9,716 nucleotides of DNA, taken from contig JAIRYX010000044.1 of NCBI GenBank assembly GCA_031267635.1, positions 1 through 9,716 on the forward strand, read 5' to 3'. A program made the translations under genes and the position numbers. Origin of the DNA: Planctomycetaceae bacterium (GTDB lineage Bacteria; Planctomycetota; Planctomycetia; Pirellulales; Thermoguttaceae). Shown one piece after another: positions 1 through 5,700 of this stretch. Within the stretch, counting starts at the first letter, position 1. Each line of letters begins with the position of its first letter. The notes under the pieces were generated by a model. The model was not told where the DNA came from. It was given only the letters and a program-made list of their open reading frames with translations, and searched no databases.

Positions 1-411
1 GCCGTTAATTATAACACGTTTGGGGATTTTGCAAAAGTTTAGTTATATTACGGCGACGCAGGTTTGCGAATTATTGCGAAAGCTGTCGGAACGTTATGCA
101 GGCATTCCGATCTCGATTGTCTTGGACAACGCGAGATACCAGCGATGCAAGGCCGTGGAAGCGCTAGCGAAAGAGTTGGGCATTCAACTGTTATTTCTTC
201 CAAGTTACTCGCCGACCTTGAATTTGATCGAACGGCTTTGGAAATTCGTGAAAAAGAAATGTTTGTATAACGTTTATTATGAAACCTTCGAACAGTTCAA
301 AGGAGGAATCAACGATTGCCTGGAACAAATTGATCAACAATAATATAAAGAAGAAGTCGCAACACTCATGAACCCAGAATTCCAAAACTATAAAATATTA
401 ACTGCGTAAGG
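1..411 (+). mobile_element. Right-hand part of an IS630-family insertion sequence
   Basis: The window opens inside an IS630/Tc1-type element. Its transposase reading frame ends at 343, followed by about 60-70 bp of AT-rich non-coding DNA. At about 400-413 the sequence changes into the coding region of a broken minus-strand gene, and this marks the right end. IS630 elements insert at TA dinucleotides, and TA steps occur at 412-413 and 414-415, but the exact end cannot be fixed because the left end and its inverted repeat lie outside the window. Confidence 0.7.
2..343 (+). CDS. IS630-family transposase, C-terminal part (5' end outside window)
   Basis: This is the C-terminal half of a DDE-superfamily (DDE_3) transposase, the enzyme that cuts and joins IS630 ends at TA targets. 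The frame stays open to the left window edge, so no true start is visible; the TTG at position 20 is probably internal. Counting from that TTG, the second catalytic Asp is D36 in VLDNARYQ and the catalytic Glu is E71 in LNLIERLWK. Exactly 34 residues separate them, the DD34E spacing of the IS630/Tc1/mariner group. The FLPSYSPTLNLIERLW block before the Glu is strongly conserved in this family. The stop is at 341-343. Whether the copy is active cannot be judged without the N-terminal half and the first Asp. Confidence 0.88.
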   Translation, partial: PLIITRLGILQKFSYITATQVCELLRKLSERYAGIPISIVLDNARYQRCKAVEALAKELGIQLLFLPSYSPTLNLIERLWKFVKKKCLYNVYYETFEQFKGGINDCLEQIDQQ

Positions 412-535
412 TATAGTTATAGTCATTAACTAATATTCTAGAAAAAATCTGAACAGCGCCAACTTCTTCTGGTGTTGCCTTAATTTCAATTCCAGATATA
501 AAATCAATAATATAACCATCCCTTACTTCAGGCAT
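398..535 (-). pseudogene. Truncated gene, N-terminus of a type I restriction HSDR_N-like protein
   Basis: A minus-strand frame starts at ATG 535 with GGAG six bases upstream; an in-frame ATG at 541 touches the GGAG and is less likely. The product begins MPEVRDGYIIDFISGIEIKA, followed by TPEEVGAVQIFSRILVNDYNY. This reads like the opening of proteins with the HSDR_N domain (the N-terminal nuclease-type domain of type I restriction subunits and small relatives), where DFISG, KATPEE, a V-Q-F block and a DYGYP-like stretch occur in this order. After residue 41 (about position 413) the similarity stops and a stop codon follows at 398-400. The IS630 end begins here, so the insertion removed the rest of the gene. 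It lies about 135 bp after the end of the first attC-like repeat, in the position expected of a cassette gene. The family call rests on about 40 residues. Confidence 0.55.
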
Positions 536-562
536 GTTCATCTCCAGAATTAGCTTTTTAAC

Positions 563-591
563 ACTATATCATAAGACATTTTCTATTACAA
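563..591 (-). promoter_or_regulatory. Candidate sigma-70 promoter of the truncated HSDR_N-like gene
   Basis: On the minus strand TTGTAA (586-591) is followed after 17 bp by TATAGT (563-568). This lies 28 bp upstream of the start codon at 535, within the same putative cassette. Confidence 0.5.
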
Positions 592-669
592 GTACCCTAA
601 ATACATATCACCTTGTGGGAAATTTTTGCATATTATATGATTTTCTATACACTATTTGCTCTGAATTGC

Positions 670-836
670 GCATAACGTTCCGGCTGTTTACGATGTTTTG
701 GCGGCCCGAATAAGGCAAAGGCCAAGGCTGCAAAAATGTGCCGGAATGAGCCGTGGGAAGGAGCGTAGCGACTGACCTAGACGAATGGAGGCCAAGCCGC
801 CTAACTGGTGAGGAAGCGTAAACAATCCTGTTATAC
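670..836 (-). repeat. attC-like recombination site, copy A (complete, 167 bp)
   Basis: This is an imperfect palindrome. Read on the minus strand it starts with GTATAAC (R''-like, 830-836), then AGGAT and TGTTTACG. It ends with CGTAAACA, a short spacer and GTTATGC (R'-like, 670-676). The arms pair with each other, as in integron attC sites folded from one strand. The interior has a second imperfect arm (TTTTGGCGGCC against GGCTGCAAAA). Positions 735-777 match 1880-1922 of copy B almost base for base, so both copies belong to one family, as is usual within a single integron array. Conserved ATTGCG flanks the R' side in all three copies. Alternative: a non-integron repeat family with palindromic ends. 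Confidence 0.68.
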
Positions 837-1109
837 TCCTTGCGCTTGAGTTTTCGGTTTTATGAATGGGGATCAAACCGGATTTTACGGTATAACGACG
901 CCAGTGCAAACCGAAATTTCAAGTGCAATGAGTATAGACGCAGTTGGTTTTGCTTTCATATTATTTGAATAATGTTTTTATCAATAATATTTATACAAAA
1001 AGTTCTTTGCCCCAATTAACAAATTATCTCCCGTCATAGACGGAGAGGAAGCGTAGGATCAAGAAACTTTTGTCAATTGTTCAAGGATGATTTTAACAAA
1101 TAAACCTAC
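837..1109. other. Non-coding stretch between attC-like site A and the oxidoreductase gene
   Basis: This 273-bp, AT-rich stretch has no convincing reading frame. It lies downstream of the oxidoreductase gene within the same putative cassette. It holds a short hairpin at 1028-1047 (CTCCCGTC against GACGGAGAG) without a T-tract on either side, so it is not a clear terminator. The sequence GAGGAAGCGTA near 1045-1055 also occurs inside attC-like copy A, which hints at a decayed piece of a related repeat. Confidence 0.4.
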
Positions 1110-1697
1110 CTAAAATCTCTCCTTCATTGTGGCAATATAGGCGTTTAATTCTTCTTGTGAAGGAGACAGAGCGCTTCCAAAATTCAACCATACGGCATCC
1201 TTGCTATCCGCAGGCCCTACCATATTGCATACAAGGTGTTTAATAAACTGATTTTCAATCATATTACCGAAGTAACCAACCAGCATTTCAGTGGGTGCGC
1301 CGGAAGTTGTCAAGACTGTTATCTGCTGGATATGGATAAGCAAAGGTTTCAAACCGTTCTCAACATAGGCGTATCCAAACCCAGGCAGACAAGTCCGCTC
1401 AAAGAAGGCTTTGACTATCGATGGCTCCTCATTAAACCAAATCGGAAAGATGAATACAATGTGGTCTGTTTCCTTCAGCATATTCTGATACTGCTTTACC
1501 AACGGATCATTGGACTCGCCCGTACCGGTAAAAAACGTTCTTCGTTCTTCAGGTGTCATGGCAGGATGAAATCCGTCCTTGTAAAGATCAATCAAGTGAT
1601 ATGGCTGATTATTTGTGTGTAAATGCTCTACCAGAGCGTTCCGTATAGCCGCATTCAAGCTATCTTCCAATTGGTGTGCATAAACAATTGTTACCAT
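1110..1697 (-). CDS. NAD(P)H:quinone oxidoreductase, flavodoxin-like fold (cassette gene)
   Basis: This 195-residue protein of the Flavodoxin_2 family (MdaB, KefF and NQO1 relatives) would be a cytosolic FMN or FAD enzyme that reduces quinones or other electrophiles with NAD(P)H. It opens with the first beta strand and cofactor loop (MVTIVYAHQLEDSLNAA). Residues 79-112 carry the family core HIVFIFPIWFNEEPSIVKAF followed by FERTCLPGFGYAY. A later TSGAPTEM (131-138) fits the second flavin-contact loop. The frame is open further upstream to 1760, but that ATG lies inside the promoter between the -35 and -10 boxes. The ATG at 1697 has AAGGAAA upstream and starts right at the domain, so it was chosen. 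The gene stands alone between attC-like sites A and B, in the orientation expected of an integron cassette. The exact substrate cannot be read from sequence. Confidence 0.85.
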   Translation of the reverse strand: MVTIVYAHQLEDSLNAAIRNALVEHLHTNNQPYHLIDLYKDGFHPAMTPEERRTFFTGTGESNDPLVKQYQNMLKETDHIVFIFPIWFNEEPSIVKAFFERTCLPGFGYAYVENGLKPLLIHIQQITVLTTSGAPTEMLVGYFGNMIENQFIKHLVCNMVGPADSKDAVWLNFGSALSPSQEELNAYIATMKERF

Positions 1698-1748
1698 TTT
1701 ATCGTTTCCTTTTCCTTTAGTATCCATGGTTTTCATAAGCATAGCGTT

Positions 1749-1778
1749 ATTATATACCATTAGGCTAAACTATGTCAA
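1749..1778 (-). promoter_or_regulatory. Consensus sigma-70 promoter of the oxidoreductase gene
   Basis: On the minus strand TTGACA (1773-1778) is followed after 18 bp by TATAAT (1749-1754); both boxes are perfect consensus. Transcription would start near 1742, about 45 nt before the chosen start codon at 1697. This rules out the longest possible start at 1760. Confidence 0.8.
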
Positions 1779-1828
1779 TGTTTTTTATACTATTGTATAA
1801 TTTATCAACTAATTTTAAAACCAATTGC

Positions 1829-1955
1829 GTATAACGTTCCGGCTGTTTACGACGTTGGGGCGGGCATAAAAGCCGCCCCAATGTGCCGGAATGAGCCGTG
1901 AGAAGAAGCGAAGCGACTGACCTTGCCAAGCGAAGCGTAAACAGACCTGTTATGT
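1829..1955 (-). repeat. attC-like recombination site, copy B (complete, 127 bp)
   Basis: On the minus strand the site runs from ACATAAC (R''-like, 1949-1955) through AGGTC and TGTTTACG to CGTAAACA and GTTATAC (R'-like, 1829-1835). The centre holds a perfect 9-bp stem, TTGGGGCGG at 1855-1863 with CCGCCCCAA at 1873-1881, and a 9-nt loop. It begins 49 bp after the stop codon of the LUD-domain gene. An attC site directly behind the gene it travels with is the standard cassette arrangement. It is 40 bp shorter than copy A; the difference lies in the variable interior, while the outer arms are conserved, as is normal for attC sites. Confidence 0.72.
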
Positions 1956-2004
1956 GACCTCGTACTCCATTATTTTTTACTCAACTGTTTTCCTGTTTTC
2001 ACTA

Positions 2005-2676
2005 TCAGAATCCCAATGCTTCTCCAACAAGTATGATTTTTATTCTTCCCGGTATTTTGCACATCCTTGTTTCAACAATAAAAGAACACATACATTCATC
2101 GGATTTACAATTTGAACATATTCCAGTTATTGCGCAGGGTGTTTTCTCCGGCATTTTTAATAACGGATTTACAGAAACACGATGGGCGTTTGTCGGCGCT
2201 GCATAATTTCTTGCCCTGCTTCTTGCATCTTCAACAGTTTTGCAAACCTTGTTCATTCCAATAATCATAATTATATTTTTGGGGCCAAAAGTAATTGCAG
2301 CAACCCGATTTCCAACACCGTCAATATTTACAAAAACGCCATCCTCACTGATAGCATTAGCACTGGTTAAATAGGTATCGCACAACAGAGATTGACGCAT
2401 TATTTCAAAGCGTTCTTCAATGGTTTTCGCTTTATCGCGATCAATAATCACAAGATTGGTTTTATATATCCTATCAATAAGCCCAATTTCATGAATTGTT
2501 ACAGACCCGCCCCAGGAAACTGATGATTTTTCCGAAATAAACGACATTGCTTTTTCTACCGCTTCTTCCCTGTTTTGACAATAATATGCTTCAAATTTCC
2601 TTGTTCGCAAATTCTTAATTATTTGAGCAGCGGAAAGCTCATACTGTTTGTTAATCGCCCTGTCTTTTTCCTGCAT
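2005..2676 (-). CDS. LUD-domain (LutC/DUF162-type) protein with cysteine-rich tail (cassette gene)
   Basis: This 223-residue protein belongs to the LUD family, which includes LutC and part of LutB of the lactate-utilisation complex and many stand-alone proteins from anaerobes. Visible family blocks are WGGSVTIHEIGL (55-66), the acidic DGVFVNIDGVGNRVAAI (112-128), and GPKNIIMIIGMNKV running into DARSRARNYAAP (131-161). The C-terminal region has Cys181, Cys187, Cys190, Cys195, Cys197 and Cys206, a cluster that could hold a metal or iron-sulfur centre. This tail is seen in stand-alone DUF162 proteins. The start at 2676 has GGGGGT five to six bases upstream. The gene lies alone between attC-like sites C and B without lutA or lutB, so a role in lactate oxidation is not supported by context. 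Confidence 0.82.
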   Translation of the reverse strand: MQEKDRAINKQYELSAAQIIKNLRTRKFEAYYCQNREEAVEKAMSFISEKSSVSWGGSVTIHEIGLIDRIYKTNLVIIDRDKAKTIEERFEIMRQSLLCDTYLTSANAISEDGVFVNIDGVGNRVAAITFGPKNIIMIIGMNKVCKTVEDARSRARNYAAPTNAHRVSVNPLLKMPEKTPCAITGICSNCKSDECMCSFIVETRMCKIPGRIKIILVGEALGF

Positions 2677-2764
2677 AATGTACCCCCAATTAATAAAAAA
2701 TATTAAATGAATATTGCCCCAATCTAATTAAATACCACAATTTCATCTAAAAAATATATACCAA

Positions 2765-2793
2765 ATACTATATCACAATAAATTTTTTGTCAA
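2765..2793 (-). promoter_or_regulatory. Candidate sigma-70 promoter of the LUD-domain gene
   Basis: On the minus strand a perfect TTGACA (2788-2793) precedes TAGTAT at 17-bp spacing (2765-2770) or TATAGT at 15-bp spacing (2767-2772). It lies about 30 bp after the attC-like R' end and about 90 bp before the start codon, leaving an 80-nt AT-rich leader. Confidence 0.65.
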
Positions 2794-2823
2794 TAATTTT
2801 CAGCCAATTTTAGGGCGTATTGC

Positions 2824-2870
2824 GCCTAACGTTTCGGCTGTTTACGACGTTTTGCCAGCCCGGATAAGGG
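2824..2870 (-). repeat. attC-like recombination site, copy C (truncated, R' half only)
   Basis: The R' side reads GTTAGGC on the minus strand (2824-2830), an exact match to the integron GTTRRRY consensus, followed inward by the family arm with CGTAAACA. Similarity to copy A continues to about 2870 and then stops, with transposase-remnant sequence beyond. The partner R'' arm is not found anywhere further right. Confidence 0.6.
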
Positions 2871-2879
2871 CTTGCGTAG

Positions 2880-3155
2880 CAAAGACCAGTACAAAGTTAC
2901 GCAATTTTACTTGGCATTTTTCAACGTCAAATACCTATAAATTTGACCTTTTTCATATCAAGAGAAATTGAGGAACTTTGTACTACTCATCGTAACTTCA
3001 AACCAATCTCCCCAAAATGCGAAATAAACAGAGAATTTATTGAGTTGTATATGCTTCGTTGGAATGTGGAATTGGCTTTCCGCTCAATTAAAAGTGACAA
3101 GAGGAATATTGAAGACATAATGAACATTGTCTTAAAACAGAAGTTTCAAGTGTAA
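2880..3155 (+). pseudogene. IS4-superfamily transposase remnant (C-terminal piece)
   Basis: The frame is open from 2880 to a stop at 3153-3155, about 91 codons, with no proper start. It contains FIELYMLRWNVELAFRSIKS. Here Y, R, E and K fall at Y-x2-R-x3-E-x6-K, exactly the YREK signature of IS4-type DDE transposases, where the Glu is catalytic. The N-terminal part with the two catalytic Asp residues is missing, so it cannot be active. It lies between truncated attC-like copy C and the 3' end of the mazG-type gene, so its arrival probably destroyed copy C and cut off the rest of the array. The exact IS family is not certain. Confidence 0.7.
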
Positions 3156-3194
3156 CGGATACAGACTTTCCATGCCGCTTCCTGTCTTCGGGCT

Positions 3195-3524
3195 TCATGG
3201 TTTTTCCGCATCGGGACACGTGCAAACATATTGACCGCAGCCGGGACAACCGGAACCATATTTTTCGGCAAGTGCGGTGGTTAAATCGCAATCGACAATA
3301 TTTGCAATGGTGACAAGCCATGCGATAACGTCGGCAAATTCTCCACGAATTTCCTCCGGCGTACCGCTTCGCAACGCAGTAGACAGCTCGCCGACTTCTT
3401 CCATCAGCCACATAAATGTTCCCGCCACGCCGCGCTGCGAGTCTTTCTCAAAATACATTTCACGAATCAGATTCTGCAATCCGCGAATCGAAATGTTTGC
3501 CGATACGTCGTTGTTTTGCGTCAT
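3195..3524 (-). CDS. MazG-type nucleotide pyrophosphohydrolase
   Basis: This 109-residue, single-domain, all-alpha NTP pyrophosphohydrolase of the MazG-like group would hydrolyse (d)NTPs to NMP and pyrophosphate, usually to clear abnormal nucleotides. The Mg-binding residues are visible as E42-E43-x2-E46 in MEEVGEL and E62-x2-D65 in GEFADVIAWL. The length fits a one-domain member rather than the two-domain MazG of enterobacteria. After the domain comes a short tail with Cys93, Cys96, Cys101 and Cys103 (CPGCGQYVCTC), a likely zinc knuckle. There is no Shine-Dalgarno sequence; a 14-bp palindrome lies 3 bp upstream of the start codon instead. It is the last of three minus-strand genes, 182 bp after iorB, so it may be transcribed separately. 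The physiological substrate is unknown. Confidence 0.85.
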   Translation of the reverse strand: MTQNNDVSANISIRGLQNLIREMYFEKDSQRGVAGTFMWLMEEVGELSTALRSGTPEEIRGEFADVIAWLVTIANIVDCDLTTALAEKYGSGCPGCGQYVCTCPDAEKP

Positions 3525-3706
3525 GTTAAAACAATTGTTTTTTAAGTTGACAATTTTGCGTTATATTCCTCGCACGTAAAACTCGGCTTTCGTTCAAAAA
3601 GGACGTTATGGATACGAGGGACTTTGGTGATATGATGAGCGAGAACTCTGTCTTAAAAACGAATTTTCCAGCAGAAGAAAAATATAAAGAGGAACATAAA
3701 ACTGCC
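3525..3706. other. Intergenic region between iorB and the mazG-type gene
   Basis: These 182 bp hold the palindrome at 3528-3541 and no clear terminator. The plus strand has a 44-codon frame (3608-3742) with AAGGAC seven bases ahead of its ATG. It overlaps the 3' end of iorB on the opposite strand, and its product shows no recognisable motif, so it is not called as a gene. Confidence 0.35.
3528..3541. promoter_or_regulatory. 14-bp perfect palindrome in the mazG-type gene leader
   Basis: AAAACAATTGTTTT lies 3 bp before the ATG at 3524, where a ribosome binding site would normally be. A related but imperfect version (AAAAGCATTGTTT) sits at the same distance from the iorB start, at 4304-4316. 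It could be an operator or an RNA element; nothing in the window decides this. Confidence 0.4.
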
Positions 3707-4300
3707 TCAAGCCGAACTTCGTCCGAATTTGAACGCTTTTAGATTGACGTCTACGAATTTCGGTTTGACGCAGCTACGGATTGCGTTTTCCCATGCGATA
3801 ACCGGCAAGTCTAATCGTGTGGACATTGCACCGAGTAAAATCGTATTTGCTGCGCGGGCGTTACCGAGTTCCGACGCTTTTTCTACAGCTTCGACATAGA
3901 TAAGATTCGGAAAATATTGTCGCAATTTTTCGGCTCCAATGTCAGGGTAAGTCATAGAACCGGACGAGACCGTAACCGGAATGATTTTCTGGCTCGAAAC
4001 GACCGTTAAACCGTCCGGTGCGAGATAATCAATGTAACGCAAACATTCCGTCCGCTCCAGCGACCCTAGTACCGACGCGGTTCCTTTCGCTACAAGCGGG
4101 CTGTGAACTTTTTCGCCATACCGAATTTGTGCTACAACCGAGCCGCCGCGTTGTGCCATTCCGTGAACTTCGTTTGTTTTTACGTCGTATCCGGCATTGA
4201 CCGCCGTTTGAGCGATGATTTCGCTTGCCAGTAAAATCCCTTGACCGCCGACTCCGACAACCACCACGCTCACTGTTTTTGTTGGTTTCGCTATGTTCAT
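3707..4300 (-). CDS. iorB: Indolepyruvate:ferredoxin oxidoreductase, beta subunit
   Basis: This 197-residue protein belongs to the gamma-type domain family of 2-oxoacid:ferredoxin oxidoreductases. With the TPP and iron-sulfur alpha subunit IorA it would convert aryl pyruvates and CoA to aryl-acyl-CoA, CO2 and reduced ferredoxin in anaerobic amino-acid metabolism. Residues 16-21 form GVGGQG, followed by ILLASEII; residues 43-55 give NEVHGMAQRGGSV, the signature block of IorB. The length matches the family. The frame is open upstream to 4426, but that would overlap the yhaM 3' end and add unrelated residues; the ATG at 4300 starts just before the first beta strand. It follows yhaM by 25 bp, so the two are probably cotranscribed. 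No iorA is seen in the window. No Shine-Dalgarno is visible. Confidence 0.88.
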   Translation of the reverse strand: MNIAKPTKTVSVVVVGVGGQGILLASEIIAQTAVNAGYDVKTNEVHGMAQRGGSVVAQIRYGEKVHSPLVAKGTASVLGSLERTECLRYIDYLAPDGLTVVSSQKIIPVTVSSGSMTYPDIGAEKLRQYFPNLIYVEAVEKASELGNARAANTILLGAMSTRLDLPVIAWENAIRSCVKPKFVDVNLKAFKFGRSSA

Positions 4301-4325
4301 GTTAAAAGCATTGTTTGAGTAACTT

Positions 4326-5294
4326 TTAATTTTTCCTTTTTCCTTTATACAATTTCCTATCAATAATTGGAATATAATTTGTCCAATGGCTTCCGGCATT
4401 TGGGTCTTCAAACATATATTTTTCAAATTCGGTCAACTTGGAGTCTAACGAATCAATGTAATGCAACGCGATTGCTTCTAACGTCATCGGAAGTTTTGCG
4501 CTACCGTTTTCGTGCGCTCCGTGGTGGCTGATCATCATGTGTTTAAGGATCATCGCAATTTCAGGGTCAAACGGCTCAGCGGTCAATTTTTCCGTTTCGC
4601 GGATTTTCTCGTGCAAAATTTCTACCGCGATTGTTGGATGTCCGAGAATTTGTCCTTCATCCGAATAAGTAAACTCGTTCATACCGGTCAACTCGACAGT
4701 TTTTCCGATGTCATGCAGAAAAACGCCGGTCATAAGGAGGTCGGCATTTAACATCGGATAAAGCGGTGTAATTTTTTTCGTTACCTCCAACATCGTTACC
4801 GTGTGTTCGAGCAACCCGCCTGCGTAAGCATGATGAAGCCGCACACCCGCCGGCAACCGACTAAATTTTTCCATGAATACTTCGTCGATTAGAAAACAAT
4901 CAAGCAAATTGCGCAGTGTCGGATTAGTAACCTCCTGCAAAACCTCAATGAGGCGATGACGCAATTTTTGTTGGTCAATTTGGGCATTTTTTCGGAAATC
5001 TTCAAAATTAACCTCATGCTGCGGTGCTCGTTTGACAGTTTTTCCGATAATTTGAATTGATCCTTGATACCGTTGTGTTGCTCCTTCGAGTCGCACAAAA
5101 TCGCCTGTTGCAAAAGATTGAAACAGTTCTTCACTTGCGTTCCAAACCCGCACGCTGACCGAGCCGGTACGGTCAGAAATCGTCATTTGAATATAAAAAA
5201 TTCCATTTTTATTCGGTCGCAACTGTTTTTCTGTGACAAAATAAATTTCGTTAATCGTATCGTTGTCTTTGAGTTGGTTAATGTATTGTCTCAT
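4326..5294 (-). CDS. yhaM: YhaM-like 3'-5' exoribonuclease (OB fold plus HD domain)
   Basis: This 322-residue, metal-dependent 3'-5' exonuclease of the YhaM/CbfI family acts on single-stranded RNA and possibly DNA ends in the cytosol. Residues 1-95 form the OB-fold nucleic-acid-binding part, beginning with the family-typical MRQYINQL and EKQLRPNKNG. The HD phosphohydrolase domain follows: H154-H155 and H164 in LHHAYAGGLLEHT, the H194-D195 pair in FLHDIGK, H219, then H252 and H257-H258 in KHMMISHHG, and D281 in HYIDSLDSK. All expected metal ligands appear present. An in-frame ATG at 5336 would add 14 residues of unconserved sequence; 5294 matches the family start. Neither start has a clear Shine-Dalgarno. 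It is the first gene of the yhaM-iorB pair; the 900 bp upstream is non-coding. Confidence 0.88.
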   Translation of the reverse strand: MRQYINQLKDNDTINEIYFVTEKQLRPNKNGIFYIQMTISDRTGSVSVRVWNASEELFQSFATGDFVRLEGATQRYQGSIQIIGKTVKRAPQHEVNFEDFRKNAQIDQQKLRHRLIEVLQEVTNPTLRNLLDCFLIDEVFMEKFSRLPAGVRLHHAYAGGLLEHTVTMLEVTKKITPLYPMLNADLLMTGVFLHDIGKTVELTGMNEFTYSDEGQILGHPTIAVEILHEKIRETEKLTAEPFDPEIAMILKHMMISHHGAHENGSAKLPMTLEAIALHYIDSLDSKLTEFEKYMFEDPNAGSHWTNYIPIIDRKLYKGKRKN

Positions 5295-5336
5295 TCTATT
5301 TGTTTTTTCAAATTTGTTCGTACTTGAAGCGTGCAC

Positions 5337-5697
5337 TGACTATAAGGTTCTTTATTATGCCGGTTTTTGCGGGAAAAACAAGAGGTAATTCCAAAGATTT
5401 TGTTTCTTTAATCTGAAGTTCCAGAGTCTATGTTTGCCAACTCCTTATTCCAGATCAAGTTATGGAAATATTGATTGGTTTGTACTGGCTACAATGTGAT
5501 TATTTAGGTATTTTGGGTATTATGATGACTTTAATTTCGCTTGGTAATGTCTCCTGATATTTTATTGAGATGGTAGTACAAAGCCACTTAAATCCCATTT
5601 ACACCAACCGGGTCGTTTGCGTTTTCCTTTCTTGGGTGAAAATTCCACTTCATGGGCTAATACTGCTTGCGCATATATATTTTTGCGTATCTTCCCT
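5337..5697. other. Non-coding region upstream of yhaM
   Basis: No reading frame here is convincing on either strand. The only structure noted is a 43-46 bp sequence at 5658-5700 that recurs near 9383-9428. A promoter for yhaM should lie here on the minus strand, but no TTGACA/TATAAT pair at good spacing was found. Confidence 0.5.
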
Positions 5698-5700
5698 ACC
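5658..5700. repeat. Dispersed repeat, copy 1 (partner at 9383-9428)
   Basis: The block begins TAATACTGC, then TTGCG, a T-rich stretch with TTTTTGCGTA, and ends CTTCCCTACC. The partner upstream of the rpsB promoter has the same order with a 4-base insertion and several substitutions. This copy abuts the left end of the inverted-repeat element at 5698. Confidence 0.5.

Noticed and set aside
688..909. 73-codon minus-strand frame
   Set aside because: It lies mostly inside attC-like copy A; the frame is a by-product of the repeat and shows no family features.
1028..1047. Hairpin downstream of the oxidoreductase gene considered as a terminator
   Set aside because: No T-tract follows in the direction of the gene and the stem is short with a bulge.
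1236..1622. 128-codon plus-strand frame
   Set aside because: It is antisense to the well-supported oxidoreductase gene and shows no domain or ribosome binding site.
670..2870. CRISPR array
   Set aside because: The repeats are long, palindromic, of unequal size, about 1 kb apart and separated by genes, not by short spacers.
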